A stretch of DNA of 64,000 bases from Bettongia penicillata ogilbyi (Eukaryota > Chordata > Mammalia > Diprotodontia > Potoroidae), in assembly GCA_023548195.1 (NCBI GenBank), contig JAJHZJ010000271.1, positions 1 to 64,000 on the forward strand. Reading direction: 5' to 3'. Below are positions 34,105-45,140 of this stretch, one piece after another. Positions within the stretch are counted from its first letter, which is position 1, and every line of letters begins with the position of its first letter. Below the pieces are notes generated by a model, which worked only from the letters and a program-made list of their open reading frames with translations, did not search any database and had not been told where the DNA came from. The translations under genes were made by a program, and so were the position numbers.

Positions 34105-36774
34105 TTTTAATTCAGTCAATTGTTTTAATACTAATTGCTTTTACATCGCTTTGTAACATCTCCAATTTTTCTCCCCATCTTTCCCCTCTCCCCACCACCT
34201 AATACCTTGCATGCTGATTACCCCTTCCCTCAATGTACCCTCCCTTCTTTCACACCACACCCTTCCCTTATCCCCATCTTCTTTCCTTTCTTGTAGGGCA
34301 AGATAAATTTCTCTGCCCCATTACCTGTGTTTCTTATTTCCCAGTTACATGCAATAATAATTCTCAACATTCATTTCTAATATTTTGAATTCCAACTTCT
34401 CTCCTTCCCTCCCCATCCTCACTGAGAAGGCAAGCAATTCAATAGAGACTAAATGTGTGTTGTTTTGCAAAATATTTCCATAATAATCATGTTGTGTAAT
34501 ACGAACTATATTGTTCTCTTTCCTACTCTCTTCCCCCCTTACTTTTTATTCCCTCATTTGACCTTGTCCCTTCCCAAAAGTGTTTATTTCTAGTTACTCC
34601 CTTCTCCCATTTTCCCTCCCTTCTATCATTCCCCTGATCCCACTTGTAACTTCCTCCCCTACTTTCCTGTAGTGTTAGATTTTCATACCAGATTTAGTGA
34701 GTATGTTATTCCCTCCTTAAGCCATATATGGAGAGAGTAGTTTCACTTTTCCCCTCTCCCCTTGTCCCTTTTCTCCTCCATTGAACAAGATTTTTCTTAT
34801 CTCTTTTATGAATTATAGCCTGCCTCATTCCATTTCTCCCTTTCTCCTCCCAGTATTTTCCTCCCTCACTCCTTAATTTTTATCTTATTTTATTTTATTT
34901 TTGTGGCTGTCATCTCTTCTGATTCAATACACCCTGAACTCTGTGTGTGTGTGTGTGTATGTGTGTGTGTGTGTATACAATCATTCCACTTACCCAAATA
35001 CTAAGAAAAGTCTCAAGAGTTATAAACATTTTCTTTCCATGTGGGAATGTAAGTAGTTCAGTTTTAGAAAGTCTTTTATAATTTCTCTTTCCTATTTGCC
35101 TTTTCAAGCTTCTCTTGATTCTTGTGTTTGAAAGTCAAATTTTCTCTTCAGTTCTGGCCTTTTAAACATGAATGCTTGAAAGTCCTCTATATCATTGAAT
35201 GACCATTTAGTCCCTTGATGTATTATACTCTGCTTTGCTGGGTAGGTGATGCTTGGTTTTAAACCCAGTTCCTTTGACATCTGGGATATTCTATTCCAAG
35301 CCCTTCAATCCCTTAATGTCATGTCATCCTGATTGTATTTCCACAATACTTGAATTGTTTCTTTCTAGCTGCTTGCAGCATTTTCTCCTTGGCCTGGCAA
35401 CTCTGAAATTTGGCCGCAATATTCCTAGGAGTTTTTATCTTCAGATCTCTTTCAGGAGGTGGTTGAGGGATTCTTTCAATATTTATTTTGCCCTCTGGTT
35501 CTAAAATATCAGGACAGTTTTTCCTTGATAATTTCATGGAAGATAATGTTGAGGCTCTTTTTTTGATCATGGCTTTCAGGTATTCCCGTAATTTTTAAAT
35601 TGTTTCTCCTGGATCTCTTTTCCAGGCCAGTTGTTTTTCCAATGAGATGTTTCATATTATCTTCTATTTTTTCAAACTTTTGGTTTTGTTTTTTAACTGC
35701 TTGGTTTATGTCATAATCATTAACTTCCCAGAACTCAGTTCTCTCTTTTAAAGAACTATATTGTTCAGTGAGTTTTTGAAACTTCTTCATTTGGCTAATT
35801 CTGCTTTTTAAAGTCTCCTTCTCCTCATTGGCTTTTTGAACCTCTTTTTTCCAATTGGGTTAGCCTCTTTTTAAGGGTGTTATTTTTCTCAGCATTTTTT
35901 GGTTCTCCTTTAGCAAGCTGCTAACTCACTTTTGAAGCTCTTGTATTGCCTGAGCCCAATTTAAGTTCCTTTTGGAGGTCCTGGAGACAGAGGCCTTGAC
36001 TTCCTGTGACAGTATACTTTGTTCTTCCTCATCTCAAAGAATAGAAGAAAATTCACCAAGAAAATAACCTTCTATGGTCTTACTTTTTTTTTTCTCCTTT
36101 TTGGGCATTTTCCCAGACAGTTACTTGACTTCTGAATCCTTTGTCAAGGGGATGGTCCTATTATCCCTGCTCTCCCCAGTGACATGTTTAAGGCTGAGAT
36201 TTGACTCAGCTGCTTGATTTCCCAGGGCTTTGGGTAGGGACAGGGCCATCACTCAGGGGTGAGGTTTAGATCAGTTGCTCCCTACAACCAGAGGCTTTAA
36301 GCTGAGCTGCTTGGACAATGGAACCAGGTTTCTTCCCGGTCACTGTAGCTGCCTGCAGTCTGCTGTTGTGCCTCTGCCATTGCCTAGGGTTATTGCTGGA
36401 GGAAACTGTTCCCCTCTTGCACAACTGGGAAAGCCCTCCCACACTGACTTTTGGAGCTTTCTTTGTTGCTTGTGGGTTGAGGTATCTGGGACCCTGCCTG
36501 CTTGGAACTCTGACCCAGAGGTCAGTTCAGGTCCTGTTCCTTCCAATGCCATGTGGCCAGAGCTAGTCTCCACTCTGCTCAGCATCCTATGAGATAGACC
36601 TTTCCTGTCAGCCTCCCAGGTTCCCTTTGGCTGGAAACTTCTTTCTCTCTGTTGTTCTGTGGCTTCTGCTGCTCTAGAATTTGTTGAGAGCCATTTTTTA
36701 CAGTATTTTGTGGGCTGTGGGGGAAGTGCTAGAGTATATGTATCTTTCTACTCTGCAATCTTGGTTCTGCCCCT
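34105..36774 (-). mobile_element. HAL1-like half-L1 element, copy C (full length)
   Basis: A 2.67-kb minus-strand element between perfect 13-bp duplications ctgagtgttattt (34092-34104 and 36775-36787). The 5' end on the minus strand is 'ggggcagaaccaagattgca', a mutated form of the YY1-bearing start in copies A and B. ORF1 is a pseudogene (35112-36108). The 3' UTR carries a TG microsatellite at 34942-34976. There is no ORF2. Confidence 0.88.
35112..36108 (-). pseudogene. L1-like ORF1 of copy C, frameshifted
   Basis: Start MPKKEK at 36108 parallels MPRKGK of copies A and B. Two overlapping frames keep recognisable pieces: 35509-35790 (coiled-coil end and RRM start, with KRSRRNNLKITGIPES) and 35319-35570 (INIERI..., TPRNIAAKFQ, QAARKKQFKYCGNT). 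The frame changes near 35520-35570, and the stop region near 35112 is altered. It is more diverged than copy A. Confidence 0.82.
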
Positions 36775-36799
36775 CTGAGTGTTATTTCATATTTGTATT

Positions 36800-37020
36800 C
36801 CATCCAGTTCAGTAACAATTATTCTTTTCTTACTGTGTGCCAGGTATTGTGTTAAGTACTAGGTATTCAAATACAAGAAAAATAAGCTTACATTCTAATA
36901 GGGTGAAGTTCATAAAAGGAAGCCGAAAATAATGGGGAGTGGGAAATCCCTGCCCTCAAAGAGCTTATATTCTAATGGGGGAAGAAAATACAGAAAAGAA
37001 AACTGAAAATGGGCGGGGGA
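36800..37020 (-). mobile_element. L2 3' part, antisense
   Basis: 'tactgtgtgccaggtattgt', 'aagcttacattctaataggg' and 'ccctgccctcaaagagctta' are L2 antisense. The gagcttacattcta-type segment appears twice (near 36887 and 36960), so it holds a small internal duplication or two abutting fragments. Confidence 0.65.
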
Positions 37021-37717
37021 AGTGAGATGAAGGTACCTAGGGTCAAGAGAATGAGAGAAAGTTTGGGGATTCAAGAATCCAAACTAGATAGTAATTATTG
37101 ACCTGCCCATCCTCTTAAAACTTAGCAGGCTATGAGAAGAGTCAAACAACCAGAGGGAGAAGCAGCAGGGCAGAAAGTAATTCTAATGTGAGAAGACTAA
37201 GAATAGAGTGAACTTCCAGGGAGAAGTGTCTTTGTTATGTTAGAGAAAGTGTGGAGAATAAGTAGTACAACCTGGAGAGAAATATTTCTCAGGTCTTTCA
37301 GATCTATCAGATTTAAAAAAAAAGTCAATCAAAATGTTTATTGAATTCTTTTTTAATCTTATTTTTTAATTATACATGTTTTTTTTTACTTCACTTCTAA
37401 ATGCATTCCTTCCTCTTTTCAACAAATTGTTCTTTGTAGCAAAGATTAACAAAGGAAGAGAAAATGCAATTTTAATTGAATTCTAATAGCTTTTGATGGT
37501 GATACTTAAAGAAACAAATCACTGAATTGAGAACAGATGTTCACCAGCCAAATTCTGTTAATTTTATTGATCACCAAGGAAAGTTAATCAGTAGATGGAC
37601 ATATATAAAGTCACTATCTATATTGTCTCCAGGTGGTTTCACCCAACAGAAAGAATCTTAGTGATGTTAGTATGTCTCCAATAAATAGTATGACTCATTT
37701 GGGACTGTGTCAGTGCA
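37021..37717. other. Unclassified DNA with T-rich patch
   Basis: 37330-37480 is T-rich and could be an old L1 3' end in antisense; too degraded to call. The rest is unrecognised. Confidence 0.35.
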
Positions 37718-37975
37718 AAGACATGAGGCAGCTATGTGACTCAGAGGATAGAACTCCAAGCTTGAAGTCAGAAAGATGTGAGTTCAAATATATCCTCAGA
37801 TATTTGCTAACTGTTTGACTCAGGGCAAGTCACTTATCCTCTGTTTGCCTTAATCTACTGGAGAAGGAAATGGCAGACCACTCCAGTATCTTTGCCAAAC
37901 CTCGTGGACAGTATTGGTGTGTTTCGATCTATGGTGTCATAAAGAGACGAACAGGACAATGATTGTACAACGATA
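37718..37975 (+). mobile_element. CORE-type tRNA-derived SINE
   Basis: 'gaggcagctatgtgactcag', 'gtgagttcaaatatatcctc', 'gactcagggcaagtcactta' and the tail 'ggagaaggaaatggcagacc' match the 5636 copy. Part of the core is deleted between 37845 and 37860. Confidence 0.8.
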
Positions 37976-38429
37976 CAGGAAGAGAAATCTGTCATTGCTC
38001 CTTTCAAAGTATTGATAAACAAGCTTTTAAGCTCTCAGGTAGAAGAAATTCAGAATCCATAGCAGAATTATATTCACCTGCCTCATGAATCCAGTAAATC
38101 AACCGATTGTCAGACCACTGGTTATGCTTTCTGGAAAAAGAAATTTCTGGGTTGTACATGGCTTGTAGGGAGTGATGACATCCTACATGATGTCACTAGA
38201 GAGCAGAAGCAGAGGGTAGAGAGGAGGTAAAGTCACTTTTAAATGCAAGGCCCTCTTCTCACTCTCAAATCAAGTCATATCAGCTACTGTCAAAGTGATG
38301 AAGGAAAAAAATATCCCAGTCTAAAAATGCCTTTCCTACTTCCCTTCCAGGGCAGTTAAAAATTCACCTTGGATCTCAGGCATTGGGAGGGATACAGCTT
38401 TAAATCTTTAACACCTATAATATGGTATC
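37976..38429. other. Unclassified unique DNA
   Basis: No repeat or exon recognised. Confidence 0.4.
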
Positions 38430-38612
38430 ATGGAATAAGAATAAAAGAACATAAGAGCAGGAAGGACCCTTAGAAATCTTCTAGTTCAAGCCCTTCATTA
38501 TATAGCTGAGGGAACTGAGGATCAGAAAGATGAAGTGACTTGTCAAAGGCCATACAGATAGTGAATAGCAAAGGTAGGATTTCAGTTCCTGTTGCTCAGT
38601 TCCCATTCAAGT
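38430..38612 (-). mobile_element. MIR-type CORE-SINE, antisense
   Basis: 'gcaggaaggacccttagaaa', 'atagctgagggaactgagga' and 'gatgaagtgacttgtcaaag' are in MIR antisense order. Confidence 0.7.
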
Positions 38613-40104
38613 ACAGAATTCAGGGAGTTTCCCATTGAGTGAGATCCAGGACCCTATCTTTTGGTTGAGGTGAGTTACCACATTCCTAATGGAAGAGCTC
38701 TTTCATTCTCTATTGTCTGATACATTTTCTCCTAAGTATATTTCCTCTGATTTCTTTTTTGATATGATTTTGATAAATGGACTTTACTATTTACTAGTAT
38801 TGTGGAACTAGTATTAGGTGGAAAAGGGATCAAACCTTGGATATAGAGCTTGTAGTCTTATAATGGCAAAGTGACCAAAAGTCACCTCAGATTTAATCAT
38901 ATCCTCTAGATGAATGATATTTAAGAAAGAAGATAGATATACTTCTAGCCCAGTACCCCTTCTTTCTCTGAGGAGAGGAAGGCCTCTGACTCCAAATCCT
39001 GCTTTTTCTTCTGGCAGGAATGACAGCCTTCTTTGGAGAAGTTTGGAAATAGGAATGCCTCCCTGTTTGATACACACACAATAATAGTCCTTGCCATTCT
39101 CATTGCACATGGGGTCCGCACTCTTCATTACAGAGAAATAAAGAGCAGATTTCAAGCCCTCACATTTGAGCAGTAAGATTTTTCTGGGCCGAGCAATAGC
39201 TTGGAAGCAAAGAACAAGATGTTAAACAGAGGAGGAAATAGTTTAACTAAGGTGTCATGCCCTGTGACATATTGGTCAACATAAGGTGGATCTCTAAAGT
39301 TTTGCAGTGGAGACCTATGTTCAACAGAGAAGTAACCTTTATCAAGGAATTGTTACGGACATTTCCAGAGAGAAAAAGGACACTGGAGTTTACAATTTCA
39401 GAGTTGTGAGCTGCCCAAGTAAATGGGTTTTCTTTACTCATATAACTCCTTGTCAGATTTCTGAAATTTATGCCTACTCTCACCCCCAGATACTCAGTGA
39501 ATTATTGGAAGAGCATGAATGAGGTTGTGATGTATCGATTATTCTTGTACTTGCTTTAATATATGAGTAACTATGATATTTCTTTTGCTTTATTATTAAT
39601 AAAATGGTTCTGTTTAAGATCTAAAAATATCATTACTGTGGGTGGTTGGATTTGTGTATATAGAAACTCATTTGTGTGTAGGAGGGAGGGAGAGAGAGAC
39701 AGACAGACAGACAGACAGAGACAGAGAGAAGAATTAGGAGGAGGAAGAGTGAATTTCCCCAGAATAGGGTTACCCCTAGGAAACTCGTAGATTTTAGCTG
39801 TAAGTCTTTGGTAGTGGTCCTTCTCTGGGAACACAGATCTGGCAATGTGATAGCAAATTAGAATGATAGGGCTACCTTAGAGAGGGAGAAGGTGTCCAAA
39901 TGTCCATGTGAGCAGTCTAAGGTAATACAATGGATGTGACTACTTCATGCACTAGTTACACAAGCAATATCTGAAAAACCAAAATTTATGTTTGAGAATA
40001 TAAGTGTATGCGGATGTTCAGAGGAAAAAGACATCGTAGTGAACTGTGGTAGTTGTGGAAAGCTTCATGGAGAAGGAGACGTGAGTCTCCTACACAAAAT
40101 ATTT
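38613..40104. other. Unclassified unique DNA, 1.5 kb
   Basis: Holds a 113-codon minus-strand frame (38814-39155) with the string CNENGKDYYCVC, which superficially resembles an EGF-like spacing. No convincing donor site follows, and the rest of the frame is not EGF-like, so I do not call an exon. A short gaca repeat is listed separately. Confidence 0.35.
39691..39730. repeat. GACA/GAGA microsatellite
   Basis: agagagagac followed by acag units, about 40 bp. Confidence 0.85.
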
Positions 40105-41210
40105 CAGTGATGCACTTTTTTTTTTTAGGCCTACATCACTTTTCTTATTTAGTTATTTATTTATTTATTCATTCATTCATTTATTTATTTATTCATTTAT
40201 TTATTTATTTAACTTTTTACATTCATTTTCACAAATTTTTGGGTTCCAAATTTTCTCCCCTCCCCCACCCCAATACCCCAAGCAATCTAATTTTCCCTAT
40301 CTCCAATCTGCCCTCTCTTCTATCATCCCTCCCTTCCCTTGTCTCCATCTTCTCTTTTCTCCTGTAGGGCCAGATGACTTTCTATTCCTCCTTAACTGTA
40401 TGTCTTCTTTCCTAGTTGCAACAACAATACTAAACAATTGTTCCTAAAACTTTGAGTTCCAAATTCTCCCCATCCCTCCCTCCCCACCCATTCCCTTTGG
40501 TACGGCAGGCAATTCAATATAGGCCATATCTGTGTAGCTTTGCAAATGACCTTCCTGATAGTCGTGTTGTGTAAGACTAACTGAATTGCCATCCCTCCTA
40601 ACCTGCCCCTCATTGTTTCTCTTCTGTCCTTTGATCCTGTCCCTCCCCAAGTGTTGACTTTCAATTACTCCCTCCTCCCTTTGCCCTCCCTTCCATCATC
40701 CCCCCCCCGCCCCCGCAATATCTCCTTCTCCCCCGCTTTCTTATACAGTAAGATAGGTTTTCATACCAAAATGAGTGTGCATTGCACTCCTTCGTTTAGT
40801 CAAATGTGATGAGGGTAAACTTCTTGTTTGTTTGTTTTTTTCCTCAGCTCTCCTCTTTTTCCCTCCACTAAAAAAATCTCCTGCTTACCTCTTAAATGAC
40901 ATATAATTATCCCCTTCCATTTCCCCCTCTTTCCTCTCACTACATTTCTCTCTCACCATTTACCTTAATTTCTTTTAAGGTATGGTCCCATCCTATTCAG
41001 TTCAATCTGTGCTCTCTGTCTCTGTATGTGCGTGCATGTGTGTATGTGTGTGCATGCATGTACATGTGTATGTGTGGTCCCACCAACTACCCAGATACTG
41101 AAAAGTTTTAAGAGTTAGAAATATTGTCTTTCCCTGTAGGAATGTGAACAGTTCATTTCTGGTAAGTCCCTTAATACTTCTCTTTGCTGTTTACTTTTTC
41201 ATGCTTCTTC

Positions 41211-42317
41211 TCATTCTTGTGTTTGAAAGTCAAATTTTCTTTTCAGCTCTGGTCTTTTCATTAAGAATGATTGAAAGTCCTCTGTTTCATTGAAAGACCA
41301 TATTTTCCCTTGAAGTATTATACTCCGTTTAGCTGGGTAGGTGATTCTTGGTTTGAGTCCTAGTTCCTTTGCCTTCTGGAATATCCTATTCCACGCCCTT
41401 CGATCCCTTAATGTGGAAGCTGCTAGATCTTGAGTTATCCTGATTGTATTTCCACAGTACTGGAATTGTTTCTTTCTAGCTGCTTGCAAGATTTTTTCCT
41501 TGAGCTGGGAGTTCTGGAATTTGGCCACAATGTTCCTAGGAGTTTCTCTTTTTGGATCTCTTTCAGGTGGTGATCGATGGATTCTTTCAATATTTATTTT
41601 GCCCTCTGGTTGTAGAATGTCAGGGCAGTTTTCCTTGATAATTTCATGCAATATGATGTCTAGGCTCTTTTTTTGATCATGACTTTCAGGTAGTCCCATA
41701 ATTTTTAAATTGTCTCTCCTGGATCTATTTTCCAGGTCAGTTGTTTTTCCCATGAGATATTTCACATTCTCTTCCATTTCTTCATTCTTTTGGTTTTGTT
41801 TTGTGATTTCTTGGTTTCTCAGAAAGTCATTAGACTCCATCTCTTCCATTCTAATTTTGAGAGAACTATTAAATTCAGTAAGCTTTTGAGCCTCTTTTTC
41901 CATTTGGCTCATTCTGCTTTTGAATGCATTCTTCTCCTCATTGGCTTTTTGAACCTCTTTTGCCAACTGAGTGAGCCTATTTTTCAACGTGTTAATTTCC
42001 TCAGCATTTTTTTGGGTCTCCTTTACCAAGGTATTGACCTGTTTTTCATACGTTTCTTGCATCTTTGTCATTTCTCTTCCCAGTCTTTCCTCCACCTGTC
42101 TAACTTGCTTTTCAAAATCCTTTTTAAGCTCTTCCATGGCCTGAGCCCACCCGACACCACCCTGGGGTGTCTGGGGTACTGAGGCCCCGCCCTCCACGTC
42201 TTTCCCTGATGGCAAAAATACGTTCTCATCCTCGCCATCAGATCCGAAGGTCGGGATCATTTGCACTTGTTGGAAAAAACTCTCTATAGTCTTATTTTTC
42301 TTCCCTTTTCTGGGCAT
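41211..42317 (-). CDS. L1-like ORF1 protein, 368 residues, uninterrupted
   Basis: The only convincing intact frame here. It starts MPRKGKKNKTIESFF; the same start is kept in copy A. Residues 1-55 are a basic then acidic N-terminus. About 57-195 form an uninterrupted heptad-rich coiled coil (MEELKKDFEKQVRQVEERLG). About 196-285 are an RRM-type domain with ENRSRRDNLKIMGLPES and TPRNIVAKFQ, the equivalents of the two RNP segments in L1 ORF1p. About 286-352 are the C-terminal domain with the conserved YPAK (residues 327-330). Length is slightly above human L1 ORF1p (338). Such proteins trimerise, coat their RNA and act as chaperones during reverse transcription. No reverse transcriptase is encoded nearby. 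Whether it is expressed is unknown; it could be neutral and simply young. Confidence 0.9.
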   Translation of the reverse strand: MPRKGKKNKTIESFFQQVQMIPTFGSDGEDENVFLPSGKDVEGGASVPQTPQGGVGWAQAMEELKKDFEKQVRQVEERLGREMTKMQETYEKQVNTLVKETQKNAEEINTLKNRLTQLAKEVQKANEEKNAFKSRMSQMEKEAQKLTEFNSSLKIRMEEMESNDFLRNQEITKQNQKNEEMEENVKYLMGKTTDLENRSRRDNLKIMGLPESHDQKKSLDIILHEIIKENCPDILQPEGKINIERIHRSPPERDPKRETPRNIVAKFQNSQLKEKILQAARKKQFQYCGNTIRITQDLAASTLRDRRAWNRIFQKAKELGLKPRITYPAKRSIILQGKIWSFNETEDFQSFLMKRPELKRKFDFQTQE

Positions 42318-43138
42318 TTTCCCAGCCAGTTACTTGGCTTCTGAGATTCCTTTCCACCTCCACCTGGATCGGCCCAGCTAGTGCTTGGCCTCTGAGATTC
42401 AAATGCACTTTCCAGCGGCAAGCTTTAGTTCTGGCGCAGGGGTGGGGGCAGGGCCGCCTCCTAAACTCGGTCCCTCAGGGGCTTTCTGCAGAGACTTTCA
42501 GGAACAGAGCGGGTGGGGGCGGGGTCGGCGGCCCGCCTCCTATGCTCAGCTCCCTCAGGGGTTTTTTTCAGAGGCCTTCAGTAATAGAGCGGGGTGGGGC
42601 CAGGGCCGTCTCCCCGGCTCAGCTCCCTCAGGTTGGAAAGACCTTCAGTATTGAAGATCCTACCTGCTGCTGGGGGATTCCTGAATCCTGGGCCACTGCC
42701 GCATCAGCCGCCGCCCACGCCTCTGCCTCCGCCACTTCCTGCCCCCGTCTCTGCCGCCGCCACTTCCTCCCAAGGGGGCCCGAGTCACGGAGATGCTCCG
42801 CTCCCCTCCCCTAGCCCAGCCTTCTTTCTCACTGACCTGTAGCTTCTGTGGGCGGAGGGACTTTCCGGCTGCCGGAGCTTCCCCCGGAGCTTCCCTCTCC
42901 GAAGCCTGCTCGGGTCAGCTTGGCCAGGGGTGGGGGTGGGGTCCGCTTTGCGGGGCGCGATGGACCCCGGGGATGGCTCCCCAGGGCTCAGTGGAACGGA
43001 AATCTCTTCCCCTATGTTTATGCACCCCCTGCAGTGATTCAGAGTTTATGGGGATCTCCTTTTACCTCAATTCCGTAGGTTGTGGGCTCGGAGCTCGTAA
43101 ATGTGCGTCCTTCTACTCCGCCATCTTGGCTCCGCCCC
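42318..43138 (-). promoter_or_regulatory. CpG-rich 5' UTR and likely internal promoter of copy B
   Basis: Very GC-rich with many CpGs (gccgccgccc-type strings near 42710-42770 and 42900-42970), unlike the AT-rich surroundings. At the outer end the plus strand reads 'ccgccatcttggctccgccc': a YY1-type site (about 43120-43128) beside a GC box. This matches the L1 plan of an internal promoter starting at the first base. The 76-128-codon frames here are GC-rich artefacts. Confidence 0.65.
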
Positions 43139-43149
43139 CAGTGATGCAC

Positions 43150-44145
43150 ATTTTTATTGGCACTTTACTATTTAAATAAAGAATATTTACTGAACATCAA
43201 CTCCCCATAAAGTAATATTCCATGTAAATGCTCTATGGGGTACATAAAGGAAAAGAAATGAAAGTGTTCTTCACACTCATGGAGAGTAGTTCAGTTGGGC
43301 AGGTAATATACATATATAAATGAATTGATAGCCAGAGTTTCAGCTTCCTCACCTGGAAATACTTGACTAGCTTATCTCTAAGGTCCATTCTTAGCTAAGG
43401 TTCCATAGTGTGTGAGAAAGTGCCAAGCTGGTGGCCTTCACAATTTCCAGAGTACTCTAGGGAAGCAATTGATTACTATAGATAGAACAGGGAAGCTTCA
43501 GGGAAGGTGTAAAACTTGAGTAGGACTTTGTAGGTAGTAGGATTGTATATTGGCACATGCATGGGTTAGCATTCTTAAAGCACTTTGCATATTCCTCATT
43601 AAAACCCTGTGACTGAAATAATGTATGTCCAAGAATGCATTCATTGTTCTTATATCTAGCAATTACATTAAGTGATTATTAGATAAAACAACTTGATTTT
43701 ATGCATGTAATAGGTTAAATGACTAACTTATTTAGTTAGTGTAAATTGACTAAGATTATATAACTAATACTACAGTCCCAACCTGATTCAAGACTAAAAC
43801 AATATTTCTTTTAGTGTACTACATTGCCTGTCTTAAAAACATCCAAGGGCTTAGAAGGAAAGAAAAAAGAAAGAAATATTGGAAAATGTACATTCAAAAT
43901 GAAGATACTGGCTAGCCATTTCATGTGGTGACATTAACTTCTGAAAAGATAGCATAATTACAAGTTTTAAGATATTGGTAATTTAAAAAATGCCAGCATA
44001 TAAATTTACCTAATTAAACATCTGTTAAAACAGAGAGGAGAGAGAAATGAAAAGAAAGAGACTATAACATGTGAAGATCAATGAAAAGAACTTGCGGAAG
44101 AGACAAATTGTCCTAGAGAAAAGATTTAGAGGAGAAATTAATCCA
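43150..44145. other. Unique DNA with weak MIR scraps
   Basis: Possible MIR fragments at about 43345-43420 (+; 'gtttcagcttcctcacctgg') and 43575-43650 (-; 'taaagcactttgcatattcc'). The rest is AT-rich and unrecognised. Confidence 0.4.
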
Positions 44146-44236
44146 TACACATTTATTAAGCACCTAGAATTTACCAGACACTGTGGTAGACACTGGGGAA
44201 CGTAAAAACATGAACATCTCTACCCTCAAGGAGCTT
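44146..44236 (-). mobile_element. L2 3' end, antisense
   Basis: 'catttattaagcacctagaa', 'acactgtggtagacactggg' and 'ctcaaggagcttacattcta'. It directly abuts a sense-strand L2 at 44237, an inverted head-to-head arrangement. Confidence 0.75.
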
Positions 44237-44556
44237 ACATTCTATTGTTTTCCTCCCTCAGATTTTCTCCACTCCTATCCATTCTCCACTCAGTTGTCAA
44301 ATTGATTTTCCTAAAACACTGATCTGACTAATATTACCTTCCCCTTTTCAATAAACTCTAGTGGCTCCCTATTACCTGCAGCATGAAATATAAATTATTT
44401 TTTTTGCCTTTTAATACCCTTCATAACATGGCCCCTTTTATGTATTTAGTCTTCTTATATAGTAACTGTTGCCCAGGAACCCCGAGGGTCTTCCCCTTCC
44501 AGCTTGCTTTTTTTTTTTTTATTAAAAGGGTCCATCCCTTGAGTAACTACTTAAAA

Positions 44557-44640
44557 AGGCCTCACTTCTCTTCCATAGCCATTTGAATACAGTGACCTCA
44601 TATTCCTGTTAAAACAGGAGGAGAAGTGAGGCTGGTGACC
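44557..44640. repeat. Fold-back inverted repeat within the composite element
   Basis: 44559-44574 (gcctcacttctcttcc) is the reverse complement, with one mismatch, of 44617-44632 (ggaggagaagtgaggc). Between them lie an inverted piece of upstream SINE sequence and a small hairpin, tcctgtt-aa-aacagga (44604-44619). The SINE module therefore begins with a flipped copy of its own upstream part. Confidence 0.85.
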
Positions 44641-45140
44641 TGCACAGCCCTCCCTCACTCAAAACAGTCAAGTGCAAGTCATGTCATCATTTCTCTGATG
44701 GCATGGTCCTCTTTGGCAACTAAGGACAAACACAACCCTGTGAGTAGACTCAGCTCTTCCTCCCCTGTCTGTCACCCCCTCCCCTTCCTTCTCCTTTCCA
44801 AAGGAAGGTAAATTTGGATGGCCAAAAGAGGCCCAGTTGACTTGGGTTTTACTGGATGTTCTCTCTTCCTGTTCTTTCTCTTCCCTTCACTACTTTTCCT
44901 TCCCTTCCCTTACCTAAACCTTGAGCCTACTGCACTCTGTAGCTCAGACACCATGGAGCCCCGGCCCCCTGACTAAAGGCTCTCTTCTGGACACTGCTGG
45001 TTTCAGAATGATTAGCCTTATGTCTTTCTCTTCTTTGCCTCATTGAAAGGTCCCTGACTACTTCTTTTAAACAGGCCTATTCAACGAATGGGCTTTACCT
45101 CACTCTAAGTGAGTACCTGCATAGACTTTGGCCCAAAGGG

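Larger units (their letters stand above)
40116..43138 (-). mobile_element. HAL1-like half-L1 element, copy B, with intact ORF1
   Basis: A 3.0-kb minus-strand element between 11-bp duplications cagtgatgcac (40105-40115 and 43139-43149). Minus-strand order: 'gggggcggagccaagatggc' start, 820-bp CpG-rich 5' UTR, intact ORF1 (42317-41211), TG/CATG microsatellite (about 41010-41075), 3' UTR, (aaat)n tail. A short non-A segment and a final A run follow (40116-40137). No ORF2 or RT is present. Intact ends, an open ORF1 and CpGs retained in the 5' UTR make it the youngest-looking of the four copies. Confidence 0.9.

Noticed and set aside
36275..36592. 105-codon plus-strand frame and its overlapping partners
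   Set aside because: Lies in the 5' UTR of half-L1 copy C, read antisense.
41790..42182. 130-codon plus-strand frame
   Set aside because: Antisense shadow of the intact ORF1 coiled coil; a similar shadow exists at 17497-17910 in copy A.
42385..43179. Plus-strand frames of 76-128 codons
   Set aside because: GC-rich 5' UTR of copy B read antisense; long frames are expected where stop codons are rare.
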